A stretch of DNA of 64,000 nt, from contig CP136069.1 of NCBI GenBank assembly GCA_032622095.1, positions 154,925,043-154,989,042 on the forward strand, read 5' to 3'. The position numbers and the translations under genes are program-made. The DNA is from Siphonodentalium dalli. Taxonomy: Eukaryota > Mollusca > Scaphopoda > Gadilida > Siphonodentaliidae. Shown here piece by piece: positions 46,591 to 58,443 of this stretch (positions within the stretch are counted from its first letter, which is position 1; the number at the start of each line of letters is the position of its first letter). The notes beneath the pieces were generated by a model, which was not told the origin of the DNA, searched no databases, and saw only the letters and a list, made by a program, of their open reading frames with translations.

Positions 46591-48062
46591 CCGAGAGCCC
46601 ATAAGGTTTTATTGTCGTCACTCTGACCAAAAGACCCACTCTGCTCATTTTGTGGCAAATTATATGTAGTTTACGGAAACCAATTTCTTGCGAGTGGGAA
46701 ACGCGGCGTTTGGGAGATATTTAACATAGAATGATGCCTGGTGAGAGCGAAAAATGTTACTTAAGTGTTGGGGGAGGGTTAGTAATTTCGAATGTATGCA
46801 ACATATGTAATGTCAGCTAACACGTTATATATACCATTTTGTCGGCAATAAGTCATTCTATCTAGTGAATAAACACAGAATTAGAATTTCAGCCACTGAC
46901 CTCGAGTACGAGAGGTCAAAGGTCAAATATATTTTGAAACGCCATTTTATTTTAAATGTCAAATTGGAAAGTTAGCTTAAGAAATTTTATATTCATCTGT
47001 TGGAATCCGTTCTAGTATAATTTTGAACTTTGCTGTATACCAGATTCGGATATGTGGAAAGAAAATGAACACAGCCGTAATTGCAACCATTCAAGATGTC
47101 AGCCAAAATGTGTGCCGAAATAGCCAAAAACAGTAAAAATTCATAAGGTCTCTCTGATCGCCGTTATAGTAAAGATGATGTCACGTGCGGTCATGTTGTC
47201 CGTTCGATACGTTATGGTAATATACAACCCTTACAAATTAGCCAAAAATCCGACACAAAAATCCAATATGGCGGCCAAGATGGCCGCCGAAATGTGAAAA
47301 TTTGCTATTTTTCGGACACTTCACCTTTCGTTTGTCTCTGTTGGAAAATATTGGCTCCTTGACGCGATTTTATACATTTATCGTATAGAAGAATTGTTGG
47401 CGAACACATGGAGATAATAATATACATTCCTTGCTGGAAAGTTTTGTCCGATATCACGTTTTCCCAAATGCCGGTATAATCCGGTCAAAGCCAAAACGAC
47501 GCTAATAACGCAATGGCTGTTTCGAATCATCAATGAATGTTATTGCTATCACAACAAAACCCACGCGTATATATGTGCAGGAGATACTCGAGCTAGGATT
47601 CCTCTTATACCTGAGTTGAGAAATATTCACCAAAATCCAAGATGGCGGCCAAAATGGCACCAGAAATAGAAAAATTGCCGAAAATCGCTGATTTGAACAT
47701 CAGTGACAGCTATTGTCACGACAACTCCACACATATTGTGAGTTGGGAAGACTGAGTCGAAGAACTGCGCTTATATTGCATCCAAATAAAAGTCGCCCAA
47801 ATCCAAAATGGCGCCCACAATGGTGGACAGATTTAGAAAATCACCGAAAATCTATCATATTCACATCATTGGGCATTATTGTCAAGACAACTCTACCCAT
47901 GCTTACAGCCGAGTTGGAAATACTGTGATAAAGTAATTATCTTGGATTTGATGAAGGATTTTTTTTCCAAATCGAAGATGGCGGCCAAAATGGCGTCCGA
48001 GATTTGAAAACAAGCTTACATTCCTTTACTTGCATACTATGTGCGTTATTGTTATGAGAATT
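46591..48062 (+). repeat. Left arm of second foldback element
   Basis: Contains the paired segment CTCGAGTACGAGAGGTCAAA / GACCTCTCGTACTCGAGGTC near the outer part, and the GGCGGCC-marked units in the inner part. Sequence identity with the right arm appears high but with small indels. Confidence 0.75.
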
Positions 48063-50116
48063 TGGTCGTCATCTTGAACTAGAAAGGCATATGGTCTATA
48101 AGTATACAAGCTTACAGGTCATCTCCATGTATGTATTTCTCATATCCCATGTGGGTAACCACATGTACACCTGGCGAACTTCCCAGCTAACTAGTCATTT
48201 CTCAATAGATGGTTCAACTCACAAACTTAGCGAACGTATTGGCATACGTGGACAACTTCGGCAGTGTTTCAAAGGTAGCTAGCTGTCTCATTCCCTTGGA
48301 CACATGCATATCTGCTACAGAGACGACCATAATGTACCGACTACCCACACTTCTTGATCATGATCCTAAGCAACTTTGTAACGTCCCGCATTCGTCTCGT
48401 TAGCAGAGAAGAACAATACTCGCGGTGCTAGTTTGTAGACAAGCGCCATGACAGTGGGAATGAAATGGGCCACGGCATACACCCCCACATCAGGTGCATG
48501 TTTCAGATATAGAATGTCATGTGTGTTGGTGCTTTTGATGTGGTAAGATTTGTGTTTCCACATCCGTTTCAAGGCCGTTCTTAATCAACTTGACCAGACA
48601 TGTAATTTTGTCTGGATAATACTATCCTATCCTCCCCAGAAGAGTCGGATGGGCTAAATGATGTCTTTATGGAATGAGGGTATGCGTTGTTGTTATCCTC
48701 TCTCAAGACTAGTATCAGTATAGAGCGGTATTTTCCAAGGAACTGTGATGCAATTGTGAGAAAAATTTATAGATCGATGGGAATGGATGATGACATTGGT
48801 GAACTTGACCTTTATGGTCATATAGCTTTATAGTATATAACTTTAGAATATAGTATTAATATGTCTCATGCAGGACAATGGCTTTGAATGGCGATGTTAC
48901 CAAGAAATAAATTGGTGTATCCAACGTAGGTTAAACTTAATGCAATGTCTCAACAATCCCCTAGATGTTTTTCGAGTTAAAATTTTCACCATTGTGGTGA
49001 TGGCATTGCACTTTCTTGAACCACACCGACCATCACACATCGTGAGTATGACATCAACTACCAAATGCATCGTCCTCAAGACTACATCCCATTCTGTGTG
49101 GGGCTTATATAGTAGTAGCCAATGGTACAAGCCTGGTATAATTGATAAAGAACGGCTTCCAAACGGATTGGAAGATACAATCTTAGCATATAAGGGAAGC
49201 AAAGCTACATGAGATCATGTCTAAATCTAAAACATACCCAAAGAAGGGGCAGTGCAGTCATGGTCCAATTTCATTTCCACTATCATGACACTTGCCCACA
49301 AACTAGCACCGTGTGTATTGTTATTATCTGCTTGGATATGTACGGTGAGACGATTGCTGGACGCCACCATGACTGTGTATTGTTATTATCTGCTTGGATC
49401 TGTACGGTGAGACGATTGCTGGAAGCCACAAGGACTGTTCTTATGATCACGGTCAAGAAGTGAAAGTATATTATGCATTATGGTCTTCTACGCCTTAGCA
49501 GAAAAGCACCTGTCAAATGTTAGGCTTTCAGAAATTCGAAGCCATATACAGAAGATATCCGGCTACGTCAGTATGTGAATATGTGAATTGATGAACCATA
49601 TATTGAGAAGTGGCTGGATGGGTAGATCACCATTTTGTAATCCACATTAAGTTACCAAATCTGAATCTGAATACGCAGATAGAGACGTCCTTCTGAAAGC
49701 TATTATACGCATCGACCGCATAACTTTCTAGTTTATCACACAATATGACGATCAGACCCCATATGTAGTGTCTGAATTATACCATAAGCTACCACGAATG
49801 AAGCTCGTCAAGAATAAGGATAAGAATTCCCATCTTTCGAGACAAACGCGTGAGCTTGACACCGGCATATGTATTGTGGGTTTTCATCCTTCCAGAAGGC
49901 GACGACCTATGTTGGAACTAATAGTTGGCTTATGTACCGTTTCGTTCAATCCATACATATTGATATTATGACGAAAATTTGAAATTTGTGTGTGATAATT
50001 TCGACTTTCTTCAATTTCTGGCCACCAGTTTGGCAGCAATCTTGATTGCGAGAGTTGGCCAAACTCAAATAGATACTTCATATCAATTTTCCATATGAAT
50101 ATTTAAGTGTGTGTAG
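48063..50116. other. Interior of second foldback element
   Basis: Plus-strand frames at 48209-48403, 48868-49212 and 49209-49463 are the longest. None shows a DDE, zinc-finger or other motif that I can name, and stops separate them. They may be remnants of a transposase or a captured gene. A 62-bp unit (TGTGTATTGTTATTATCTGC ..) is tandemly duplicated at 49312-49430. Confidence 0.4.
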
Positions 50117-51446
50117 AATTCTCACAACAATGACGCACATAGTATGAAAGTAAAGGAATGTAAGCTTGTTTTCAAATCTCGGACGCCATTTTGGCCACCA
50201 TCTTCGATTTGGAAAAAAAATCCTTCATCAAATCCAAGATAATTACGTTATCACAGTATTTCCAACTCGGCTGTAAGCATGGGTAGAGTTGTCTCGACAA
50301 TAATGCCCAATGATGTGAATATGAGAGATTTTCTGTGATTTTCTAAATATGTCCATCATTGTGGGCGCCATTTTTAATTTGGGCAACTTTTATTTGGATG
50401 AAATATAAGCACAGTTCTTCGACTCAGTGTACCCAACTCACAAATAGTAAGCAGGTGTGGAGTTGTCGTGACAATAACTGTCACTGATGTTAAAATCAGC
50501 GATATTCGGCAATATTTCTATTTCTGGTGGCCATTTTAGCCGCCATCTTGGATTTGGGTGAATATTTCTCTACTCGGGTATAAGAGGAATCATAGCTCGA
50601 GTATCTCCTGCACATATTACGCGTGGGTTTTGTTGTGATAGCAATAACATTCATTGATTCGAAACAGTCATTGCGTTATTAGCGTCGTTTTGGCTTTGAC
50701 CGGATTATACCGGCATTTGGGAAAACGTGATATCGGACAAAACTTTCCAGCAAGGAATTTATATTATTATCCCCATGTGTTCGCCAATGATTCTTCTATA
50801 CGATAAATGTATAAAATCGCGTCAAAAAGCCAATATTTTCCAACAGAGACAAACGAAAGGTGGTGAAATGTCCAAAAAATAACAATTGTTCACATTTCGG
50901 CGGCCATCTTGGCCGCCATATTGGAGTTTTGTGTCGGATTTTTGGCTAATTTGTAAGGGTTGTATATTACCATAACGTATCGAACGGACAACATGACCGC
51001 ATGTGATATCATCTTTACTATAACGGCGATCAAAGAGACCTTTGATAAAATTTCTTAAGCTAACTTTCCAATTTGACATTTAAAAAAAAAATGGCGTTTC
51101 AAAATATATTTTACCTTTGACCTCTCGTACTCGAGGTCAGTGGTTGAAATTCTAATTCTGTGTTTATTCACTAGATAGAATGACTTATTGCCGACAAAAT
51201 GGTATATATAACGTGTTAGCTGACATTACATATGTTGCATACATTCGTAATTACTAACCCTCCCCCCAACACTTAAGTAACATTTTTCGCTCTCACCGGG
51301 CATCATTCTATGTTAAATATCTCCCAAACGCCGCGTTTCCCACTCGCAAGAAATTGGTTTCCGTAAACTACATATAATTTGCCACAAAATGAGCAGAGTG
51401 GGTCTTTTGGTCAGAGTGACGACAATAAAACCCTATGGGCTCTCGG
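50117..51446 (-). repeat. Right arm of second foldback element
   Basis: Reverse complement of 46591-48062, lacking one stretch of about 140 bp. GGCCGCCATCTTGG-type words lie near 50180, 50350, 50530 and 50905. Confidence 0.75.
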
Positions 51447-52535
51447 ACTATACGGTACTGTAGGATCCTGTAGCCGTTCGGCTATTTAAAGTGCCGTATA
51501 CTGTACTTTACTGTCTTTAGCAGCCCGATCGACCGGCTACAGTACCGTATACATACTCTAGCCACGGCCTTAAGTTATAGCAATAGAACTCGAGCAATTT
51601 CAAGCAATCCGTCATCTCATACCGTCATACGACAGTTTGTCTTTTAAAAAATAGTCATTGTTTTGGCTCGGTACCGGTAGGGCGTATAGGCCTATGTTAT
51701 TTCATATCCATATCTGCGAAATTCATTCGAAGTTCGCCCTTTGAGTTCGAATTGGTATCTCTGTTTGGCGAATTTTGTATTGAACAATATCGAGTGCCTT
51801 TATTTTTATATTTTTAGGCTGAAACATTGTCACATCATCGAATTATTTCCATGATTGTGAAAAAGCTAAAAAGTTTGTTTTCTTTGGTTTTATGTAAGTT
51901 CATAAGTTGCAAGTTATGCACTGCGGCAACCCAGCTTCCCCCGATTTATCCTCTTGCTTTTCCCCTTTCACGTCTAATCATGTGCTTCCAAGGACTATAG
52001 ACAACTTCTAATTTGAAATTCGTTATGGTATACCGTATAGAAGATTCCGTATAGAAGATTACACCCACCTTTCTCGTGTGGCTGTCAATAATGCGAAACG
52101 TGTTGTCTTCGTACCGGTAAAGGTTTTTCAAGAGTTATCCATCCTGAAAACAGGATATCATATGAAATAATCGTCTGCGCCTTTTATTTAATAGTTCCTG
52201 ATAGTTCGCATTATTGTTGCATACTTTTAAAAACAATATAAACATATAACGATGAGACAGGACTGCAAGAAATAAACATATTTACAGTTAGGCCTAATAC
52301 AAATTCGGGTGGAAAGGCGCAGACGGTAATAGGTTAGCGCGTTTCCAGGATAGATAACTCTTGAAAAACCTACTAGTACCGAAGACAACACCTGGAAAGG
52401 TCTGTATCTTGGATAAACTGGTTAAAAGTGAAATGTGCCAAAGTGGTAATATGACAATCGTTAATGGACTGGAATATTTACAAATATTTACTAATGTCAT
52501 CTCCGCCGAGGTCCCAGTAACATAAATAATATGTT
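51447..52535. other. Gene-free; TACGGTAC words
   Basis: 51450-51560 carries ATACGGTACTG, AGTGCCGTATACTG and AGTACCGTATAC in alternating orientation, similar to 45360-45440. 52040-52062 has a small duplication (CGTATAGAAGATT twice). No ORF supported. Confidence 0.4.
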
Positions 52536-52991
52536 TTTAAAGGTACTCAATCCGATCAGAGGGTCCCCATATCATCAAGATACAACAACAACAACAACAA
52601 CAACATTTCTTCAAAATACGCTTCAGTTATCAGAATCGATTAATTGCCCAAAAATAATGCTAACCACAGTCAACTATAGTATAAAATTGCCAAAAACCTG
52701 TTATTTATTAACGTTTTGTTTAACGAAATTTTACCAGTTGTCAAATATCTGACACAAAAAAGCCACTGGATTTTAGAGTTATCGATCTTCATCCGCTATC
52801 TGGTCAATTAAGTTCTTTTCGTCGACAGTTTACTGGTCCGCTTAAAATTAAAATAATAGATTTCAAACATCGATATCTGATCACTCCTAGCTTTGATGGG
52901 TGGGTTCCTCGTCTCGAATCAAATATTTTTTACCCCCGAAGCCAAGGAAATAGAAATTTGCGAGCGTTAATTCGGATTGAGTACCTTTAAA
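52536..52991. mobile_element. MITE, TTTAAAGGTACTCAATCCG ends, copy 2
   Basis: Perfect terminal inverted repeat TTTAAAGGTACTCAATCC (52536) / GGATTGAGTACCTTTAAA (ends 52991). It is 456 bp and non-coding, with an (ACA)n tract at 52582-52604. Internal GATGGGTGGGTTCCTCG and TTTACCCCCGAAGCCA match copy 1. Confidence 0.8.
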
Positions 52992-53533
52992 CTGTTCACA
53001 AAAGGTCTTCAGTAAAAAAGATTCTTGTAAATTGGAGAAAATTCAATAATAATTTTGTCGCCTACCACACAGACTGAGCACATAATACCAGAATCGGGTT
53101 CAAATCGGTCCATTTATAAGAGTTTCACAAATAAATGCCATATTTGTGCCGGCCTATGTTGTGCTTATACCGTAGTATTATATATCCTATATAGTGCACA
53201 GGTGTTTGGCAAAAAAAACAACAAAAAAACAAAACAATTGTGCCTAATACCTGTGATATAGTGCATTGACATGTGAATGCACGTTTCACAAATACAACTG
53301 ATGCACCGCATTAAAAGTGCATAACATTGTTTTATTACACTCCTATGCGCGATTTACAAATTGTAATGTCACTAATGAATTATGTCATTTCCCGTGACGT
53401 CATTGACGTTACGTCACTTACTGATCTAGACTGAATTTATGATGGTTTATCTTTCTCCATTTCGGGAATTTCATGCATTAATTATGTGTGTTTTAATCAT
53501 ATTTGGCGTACCAAATTGATGCAGAAGTGTAAT
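52992..53533. other. Gene-free
   Basis: No gene or repeat recognised beyond GTGACGTCATTGACGTTACGTCAC, an imperfect palindrome with CRE-like TGACGTCA at 53395-53418. Confidence 0.4.
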
Positions 53534-53694
53534 AGATAGAGTAATCAATTAGTTACGAGAATTACGATAAATAATTCACTCGAGGCGAGAGACGTCACGT
53601 TTGTGTAAGAAACTCGTGCGCCAACTGGTCTATCGCCTCTCGTGAATTATTTAACGTAATTCTCGGAACCAATTGATTATACTCTCTATACATA
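53534..53694. mobile_element. 161-bp palindromic MITE
   Basis: ATAGAGTAATCAATTAGTTA.. and GAATTACGATAAATAATTCA at the left are mirrored by TGAATTATTTAACGTAATTC and CCAATTGATTATACTCTCTA at the right. The centre has a second paired block CTCGAGGCGAGAG / CGCCTCTCG. Confidence 0.7.
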
Positions 53695-55349
53695 AATTTA
53701 TACGTTACATGTTTCATGATTCGCGCATTAACTCGGTGAAATTATTACGATTAATTTAATAGCAGCTAGACGACAATTTAATTACGCCCTCTGGGGTTTT
53801 TTTTCGCCTGCTAATGGAGCCATCATGGGGAAATTTTGTATTTTCGTACTTGTTTCTATTTCAGAGGGAGCATCTATCGCGATGTATATTCACGTATCGT
53901 TTTGTGGTCATTTCGGCGGGCGTCTCGACATACTTTATTGAACCAAAGCCGCGAAAAAAAAAATCATGCTAAGAAGTGCGAGCCCAGTTTTGGAACGGGA
54001 ATTCGCACGTTAAGCCTTATCAATCAATCAGTTTATTTCTCATAAACCTATATAACATACATAGGTATGGAGATACTAACAGTTAAATATATACAATATG
54101 TACATAGGCATGTGAACTTCCGTGTGACAAATGTTGTATGTATACATGGATTACATTACATAACCTTCATCGCTACATATATGTATAACACTGTAACATG
54201 TATATGAATATTGCGAATATATATAAGCATATACAACTAGATAGATTTATTGTATATGCTTACATATACATATTTATAATTATATATTAATAACTATGTG
54301 TATGCGTATATCGGTACTGCATGTTCTTGCACAAATTATGATATTGCTTGTTCAAGCTATTGTCTAGCTGAGTTATTCGGTCATTTCTCGATTTACAAGC
54401 TTAATCAATTCGCACAACTTGCGGAGATGTGTTACATTGTCGTCATTGGGTAAATCACCTCATCAATATTGTATTAGGACGTCGGCCAGTTAACATTGGT
54501 AACAATCTGCGACGGGCGTTGTTCATTTGTTTTACATACGAGAAGGTAGTGAAATTCGTCACCAGCTGTACGCTGCATGTGTGTTTCTATTGTTGTTTAA
54601 CCTGCTTTGTTGCATTGTTATTTGAGCGTCTTTAATTTATTTTCACGTGACATAAATCGGAATGCTATCTACTATTATATTGCATGGAGATTTGAGGATG
54701 CTATAAGAAATTTAATTCCCACATGAACCATTCGAGCTGTTTGTTTATATCAGTGTTTAACATGTTATTTAACATAATTTAGTGAAATTTTCATTTAGTT
54801 ATACGCGACAAAATTAATATTGGCATGTTATATTCTAAATTAATTGGGATGGTAATTATTAACCAATTCACACGTTACTCCTTCCTGCTGTATGTAAATA
54901 TTGACGTTTAGTGAACTTTACTCGGGAGGGGGAATATTTTAATTAGTCCTCATTGGACCATATTTTAATTGACCCCCATGTCAACAAGCAATGGGCAGAA
55001 CTGTGGTGTGTAAGTGATACATTACCCATCGATATAGCTTTGCTTTATTGAATTTTTGCCCCAACCCCCTATATGACTTGAGCTGCAGTTAATTGCATCC
55101 ATGGTACCATGCAATATGTCAATATTATACATATGTACATGTATAATAGCACATTCATAGGATACTAATGGTTGAACAAGCCTATAGTTACTTATAATAG
55201 TGATATTAAGCTACTCATGGGAACACATATACCTTAATCTTCAAATAACACTAGGAACACTACTATGACACTAATATCAATAATCGAAGTCACCAGGAAC
55301 ATGTTCAAAACATATAGAATGAATGCATGTGTACAAGACCAAATTAGTC
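53695..55349. other. No gene; possible LINE 3' end
   Basis: ATCAATCAATCAGTTTATTT at 54020-54039 (minus: AAATAAACTGATTGATTGAT) resembles the 3' end of minus-strand LINEs. The minus translation upstream has NDDNVTHLRKLCELIKLVNR and an in-frame stop after MTE, which may be coding remnants. Low certainty. (TA)-rich words fill 54060-54300. Confidence 0.3.
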
Positions 55350-55690
55350 ACCTCTGCCCACACCTCAGGCACACCTCTACCCACACCTCAGGCACACCTC
55401 TACCCACACATCGGGCACACCTCTACCCACACCTCAGTAAGCACACTTCCATAGGCACACCTCAGATCGTGCACCTCAGGCACACCTCATCCACACCTTA
55501 AACACACATCAGAAGCATACCTCGGGAACTCCTCAACCAAACCTCATGCCTCATTTAAATATTGGCCCCACACCTCAGACACACCTCAAGCACACCTCAG
55601 CCCCCACACCTCGTGTGCGATGTAACACCTCAGCCATCTTTCAGGCCCACGCCACAAGAGCACCTTATCCACACCTTAAACACACTGCAA
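55350..55690 (+). repeat. CACACCTCAGG minisatellite
   Basis: Repeats of CACACCTCAGG and CACACCTCTACC in a ~22-bp pattern that decays toward the right end. It yields false His/Thr/Pro-rich frames. Confidence 0.85.
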
Positions 55691-56060
55691 AACTATAAGG
55701 GCTAGTTTAAAGTCCTATTTCAGCATAACAAATGTATCAGTTGTAAAAATATTTCTTCCACTCAATCAACTATATATATGTCTTGAAAGTAACACTGCAA
55801 ATCCGAAATGATTTGGCATATGATTTCTTGCAGCATTTATTAATGTGAATTGCAAACAACACAAAAATTGAAAATCTGACGAGTCGCCATCCGAGTCACA
55901 GGCTATAATTAGAAGCACGGATTAGTTATGACGTTACAATCTCGGATGGCGACTCGTCAATCTCACACAGGAGCTTTCCATACTTGGCTATATTATTATT
56001 AAAGTAATGGTATGTGTACTTATCAGCGGATTTTGATAAAAGCTTCCAACAACTGTGTAT
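55691..56060. repeat. Gene-free; 19-bp perfect inverted repeat
   Basis: TGACGAGTCGCCATCCGAG at 55877-55895 is exactly mirrored at 55941-55959 across a 45-base loop. No gene seen here. Confidence 0.7.
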
Positions 56061-56065
56061 GTTTG

Positions 56066-56186
56066 TAAATAAGAACGATGTCTATTTGTTCGTCAAACTG
56101 TATTGTATTGTGAATCTCAGTCTCAAACAATGACCACAGTTATCTGGAATGAAATGAACAGTATATTAGCAAAACATAATAATCCT
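56066..56186 (-). repeat. 3' LTR of gypsy element 2
   Basis: Minus-strand start TACAGGATTATTATG, end GTTCTTATTTA. About 97 percent matched by 59203-59325. The TA start instead of TG is unusual and shared by both copies. Confidence 0.7.
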
Positions 56187-56196
56187 GTATCTCCCC
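56187..56196 (-). promoter_or_regulatory. Polypurine tract
   Basis: Minus strand CAGGGGGAGA immediately upstream of the 3' LTR; the expected plus-strand primer site. Confidence 0.65.
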
Positions 56197-56337
56197 CTGA
56201 GTCTTTGGCACAGGTGAATTGAAACTAAAGTTAAATTGACAAAGGCTGATTTAGTCCGTATCCATGTCAAATGAAAAGTGAATCGTGGTATCGATGTCCA
56301 TATATGTGAACTATAAGTTTCCGCACACAAGTAATGT

Positions 56338-56904
56338 TCAGGAACACATGTCGTAGTCCTTTGTCCACGCCGGATGTCGTCTGTTACGTTCCGGTCGTCT
56401 GGGAGTGGCGGAAAGCATCGGTGTTCCGGCACTCGTCGGTTCAGTCTGAGACGTTGTTGTCGGAGTTGGTCGTCTGCTATGTTCCGATCGCCTGGGAGTG
56501 GTGGGAAGCATCGGTTGTCCGGCCCTCGTAGTTCCAGTTGGAGACGTCGTTGTCGGAATCGGCAAGCTAACGGAATCGGTATGAGGCATAGGATGATCTT
56601 CTGAAGGACCGGTGAGTTCGTTGAAACCTGGGTTATGCACATCGTTGTCACCTAATTGCGCGATTCGTTGGTGTAATACAAAATCATGTGCGATCTCTCG
56701 TCTGGGTGGAGGTATTAGCACTGGAGTGTATTTCCGAAGGAATTTCCTATTGCGCAATGTCACTCTTCCCGAACCATCAACCTCTATGATGATGCCGGTT
56801 TTGTCCCATTTCAGCGGATGTGTCCCAATTTGGTTCTGAATTCGAACAAAATCGCCTACTACAAGTGGCAGGAGTCGTTTGGTGTGACGGGTAGGCACTC
56901 TCAT
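56338..56904 (-). pseudogene. Gypsy integrase C-terminal region
   Basis: Open frame of 188 aa. VVGDFVRIQNQIGTHPLKWD then GIIIEVDGSGRVTLRNRKFL form the small beta-barrel type segment usual after the gypsy integrase core. A Pro/Thr-rich stretch and the basic ending RPERNRRHPAWTKDYDMCS plus stop follow. The final stop is probably the natural end of pol. Confidence 0.75.
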
Positions 56905-57007
56905 TCTCGCATGTGACGATTTCGTAGCGCTTCTTCGCGGTTGGATAAGGTTTCACGCCAGCTAGGTGTCGTGTGGGCGGTATCGTCCATGTGGAATTGG
57001 AATGAAG

Positions 57008-57493
57008 TCACGTATTGGGCGACCAAACACACACATTGCTGGAGACAATTTCGTGTCTCTGTCGGGTGTATCGTTGGCACGTTGGAATGAATCTGTCACC
57101 ATTTGCAGTAGTATTGTCGGTAATTAAGCGCTTCATGGTTTTCACTCCTACTTCTGCGCGACAATTGCTGTGAGGATAGGCGACAGAGGAGAGTCTGTGG
57201 TGTACGCCCCAGTATTTAAGGAACTGCCTTGTTGTTGCTGAAGTGAACTCTGGTCCGCAGTCGGATGACAGTTCATCTGGAATTCCAAAAGTTACAAATA
57301 TGCGCCGCAAACAAGCGATGAGGCCAGCTGCACCAGAAGTTGACATTTCCACAATTGGCCAGCTGGAATATCGATCAACCACAACCAGATAATTATGTCC
57401 CTTGTAGTGGAAGAAATCTGCGCAAACACATTGAAATGGGTAGTCTGGTGATGTCAGCGGGGTTGATGGTGCCATTGGTTGTGATGGGCTCAT
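57008..57493 (-). pseudogene. Gypsy integrase catalytic core
   Basis: Open frame of 161 aa with the triad in place: D26 (CADFFHYKGHNYLVVVD), D78 (SSDCGPEF) and E114 (NCRAEVGVK), with 35 residues between the last two. The start Met is internal to the polyprotein: just upstream, in the same frame, is TCNHCNRM, the CC half of the zinc finger. The end is frameshifted (SSNVCVWSPNT). Confidence 0.85.
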
Positions 57494-57506
57494 TCGATTG
57501 CAGTGA

Positions 57507-58091
57507 TTACATGTGGCTCTGACAGCTGCTATTGCTGCATGGAGTGATGCCTGGCCAGAATACTGAAGATTCAGCTCTAGAAGTCATTGATGTGACACCT
57601 TGGTGTGCGGCATGTAGTGCAGCTAGAACTTCCAGTCGGAGGGAGGGTGGTATAATTACACGATCATTGTAGAGTAGTACACCATCGACAGTATAGAGGT
57701 CTTCACGAAACTGGAAGTATTCACGCAATGGAGCAGGAAACTCAGGCCTACAGTCTGGGATGCCAGCTTCGATCAGTCCATTCAGTTTATGCATGTCGTT
57801 GTCACGGGCTGTCGCGTTACGCACCCTTTCCCAAGTCACCGATTTGATCGCGAGCGAGTCAATGTCTGACACAGCCGCCGAAACGATACATTCCTCAAGG
57901 TTGTTGGAATTTCTGGTTGGTGAGCGGATTCCAGCGAGAAAAGATGAAGGCATCACAACGTTAACTGCATCGGTGTCGTTTGCGACGGTGGTACCAATAT
58001 CATCTGGCAGTCGCAGTTTGATAGGGTCACCAATAGGATGTCGAGACAATGCGTCAGCGGCATGGTGTTTAATTCCTTGAATGTGAACCAT
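57507..58091 (-). pseudogene. Gypsy RNase H end and integrase HHCC
   Basis: Begins in the RNase H/connection region (IKHHAADALSRHP), then a spacer and the integrase N-terminus VDGVLLYNDRVIIPPSLRLE and LHAAHQGVTSM with the HH pair. WPGI follows, and a frameshift near 57540 separates it from the CC pair and core. Confidence 0.85.
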
Positions 58092-58404
58092 TCGAAATCG
58101 GTATCATGCAGGGAGTCTTCTCTTTCAGGTTTCGAAGCCGTGGGTTGGAGATGTCTTCCAAGGATCGATCACCGAATATTTTAAGAAGGGGGTTGTGGTC
58201 CACCGCAACGATAAGTTCCTTACAGCCTAGTACGAAGTATCTGGCTTTATGAAGTGCATCGGCGACTGCTAGGGCTTCACCCTCGACTGGCGCATATCTT
58301 GATTCAGCTGGGTGTGTGAACCGACTGCCGATAAGAGTGAGTTTCCACCCAGTAGGACAGTAGAAGGGTTCTGAGTTCTGACAATTACAGTGCTTCTGAA
58401 GCAT
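58069..58404 (-). pseudogene. Gypsy RNase H
   Basis: Shows SRYAPVEGEALAVADAL with the catalytic Glu, and VDHNPLLKIFGDRSLEDI with the catalytic Asp. A frameshift at each end separates it from RT (58444) and the next piece (58091). Confidence 0.85.
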
Positions 58405-58443
58405 CCAGAAACCAATACCGTCCTTCGATCAATCTGTAGCCAG

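Larger units (their letters stand above)
46591..51446. mobile_element. Second foldback-type element, ~1.3-1.5 kb arms
   Basis: The left arm 46591 to ~48062 is the reverse complement of the right arm ~50117-51446. The termini are CCGAGAGCCCATAAGG and CCTATGGGCTCTCGG. The arms contain diverged ~170-bp units marked by AAGATGGCGGCCAAAATGGC (left: about 47087, 47257, 47636, 47806 and 47969; mirrored in the right arm). The left arm has about 140 bp more than the right (roughly 47000-47150), as expected if units are gained or lost. The 2-kb interior has frames but no recognised transposase. No clean target duplication. The architecture matches the element at 780-5371 although the sequences differ. 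Confidence 0.75.

Noticed and set aside
53091-53104. GGGTTCAAATCGG resembling a tRNA T-arm/B-box
   Set aside because: No A-box at the right distance and no cloverleaf can be drawn.
55265-55501. His/Thr/Pro-rich frame
   Set aside because: It reads through the CACACCTCAGG minisatellite.
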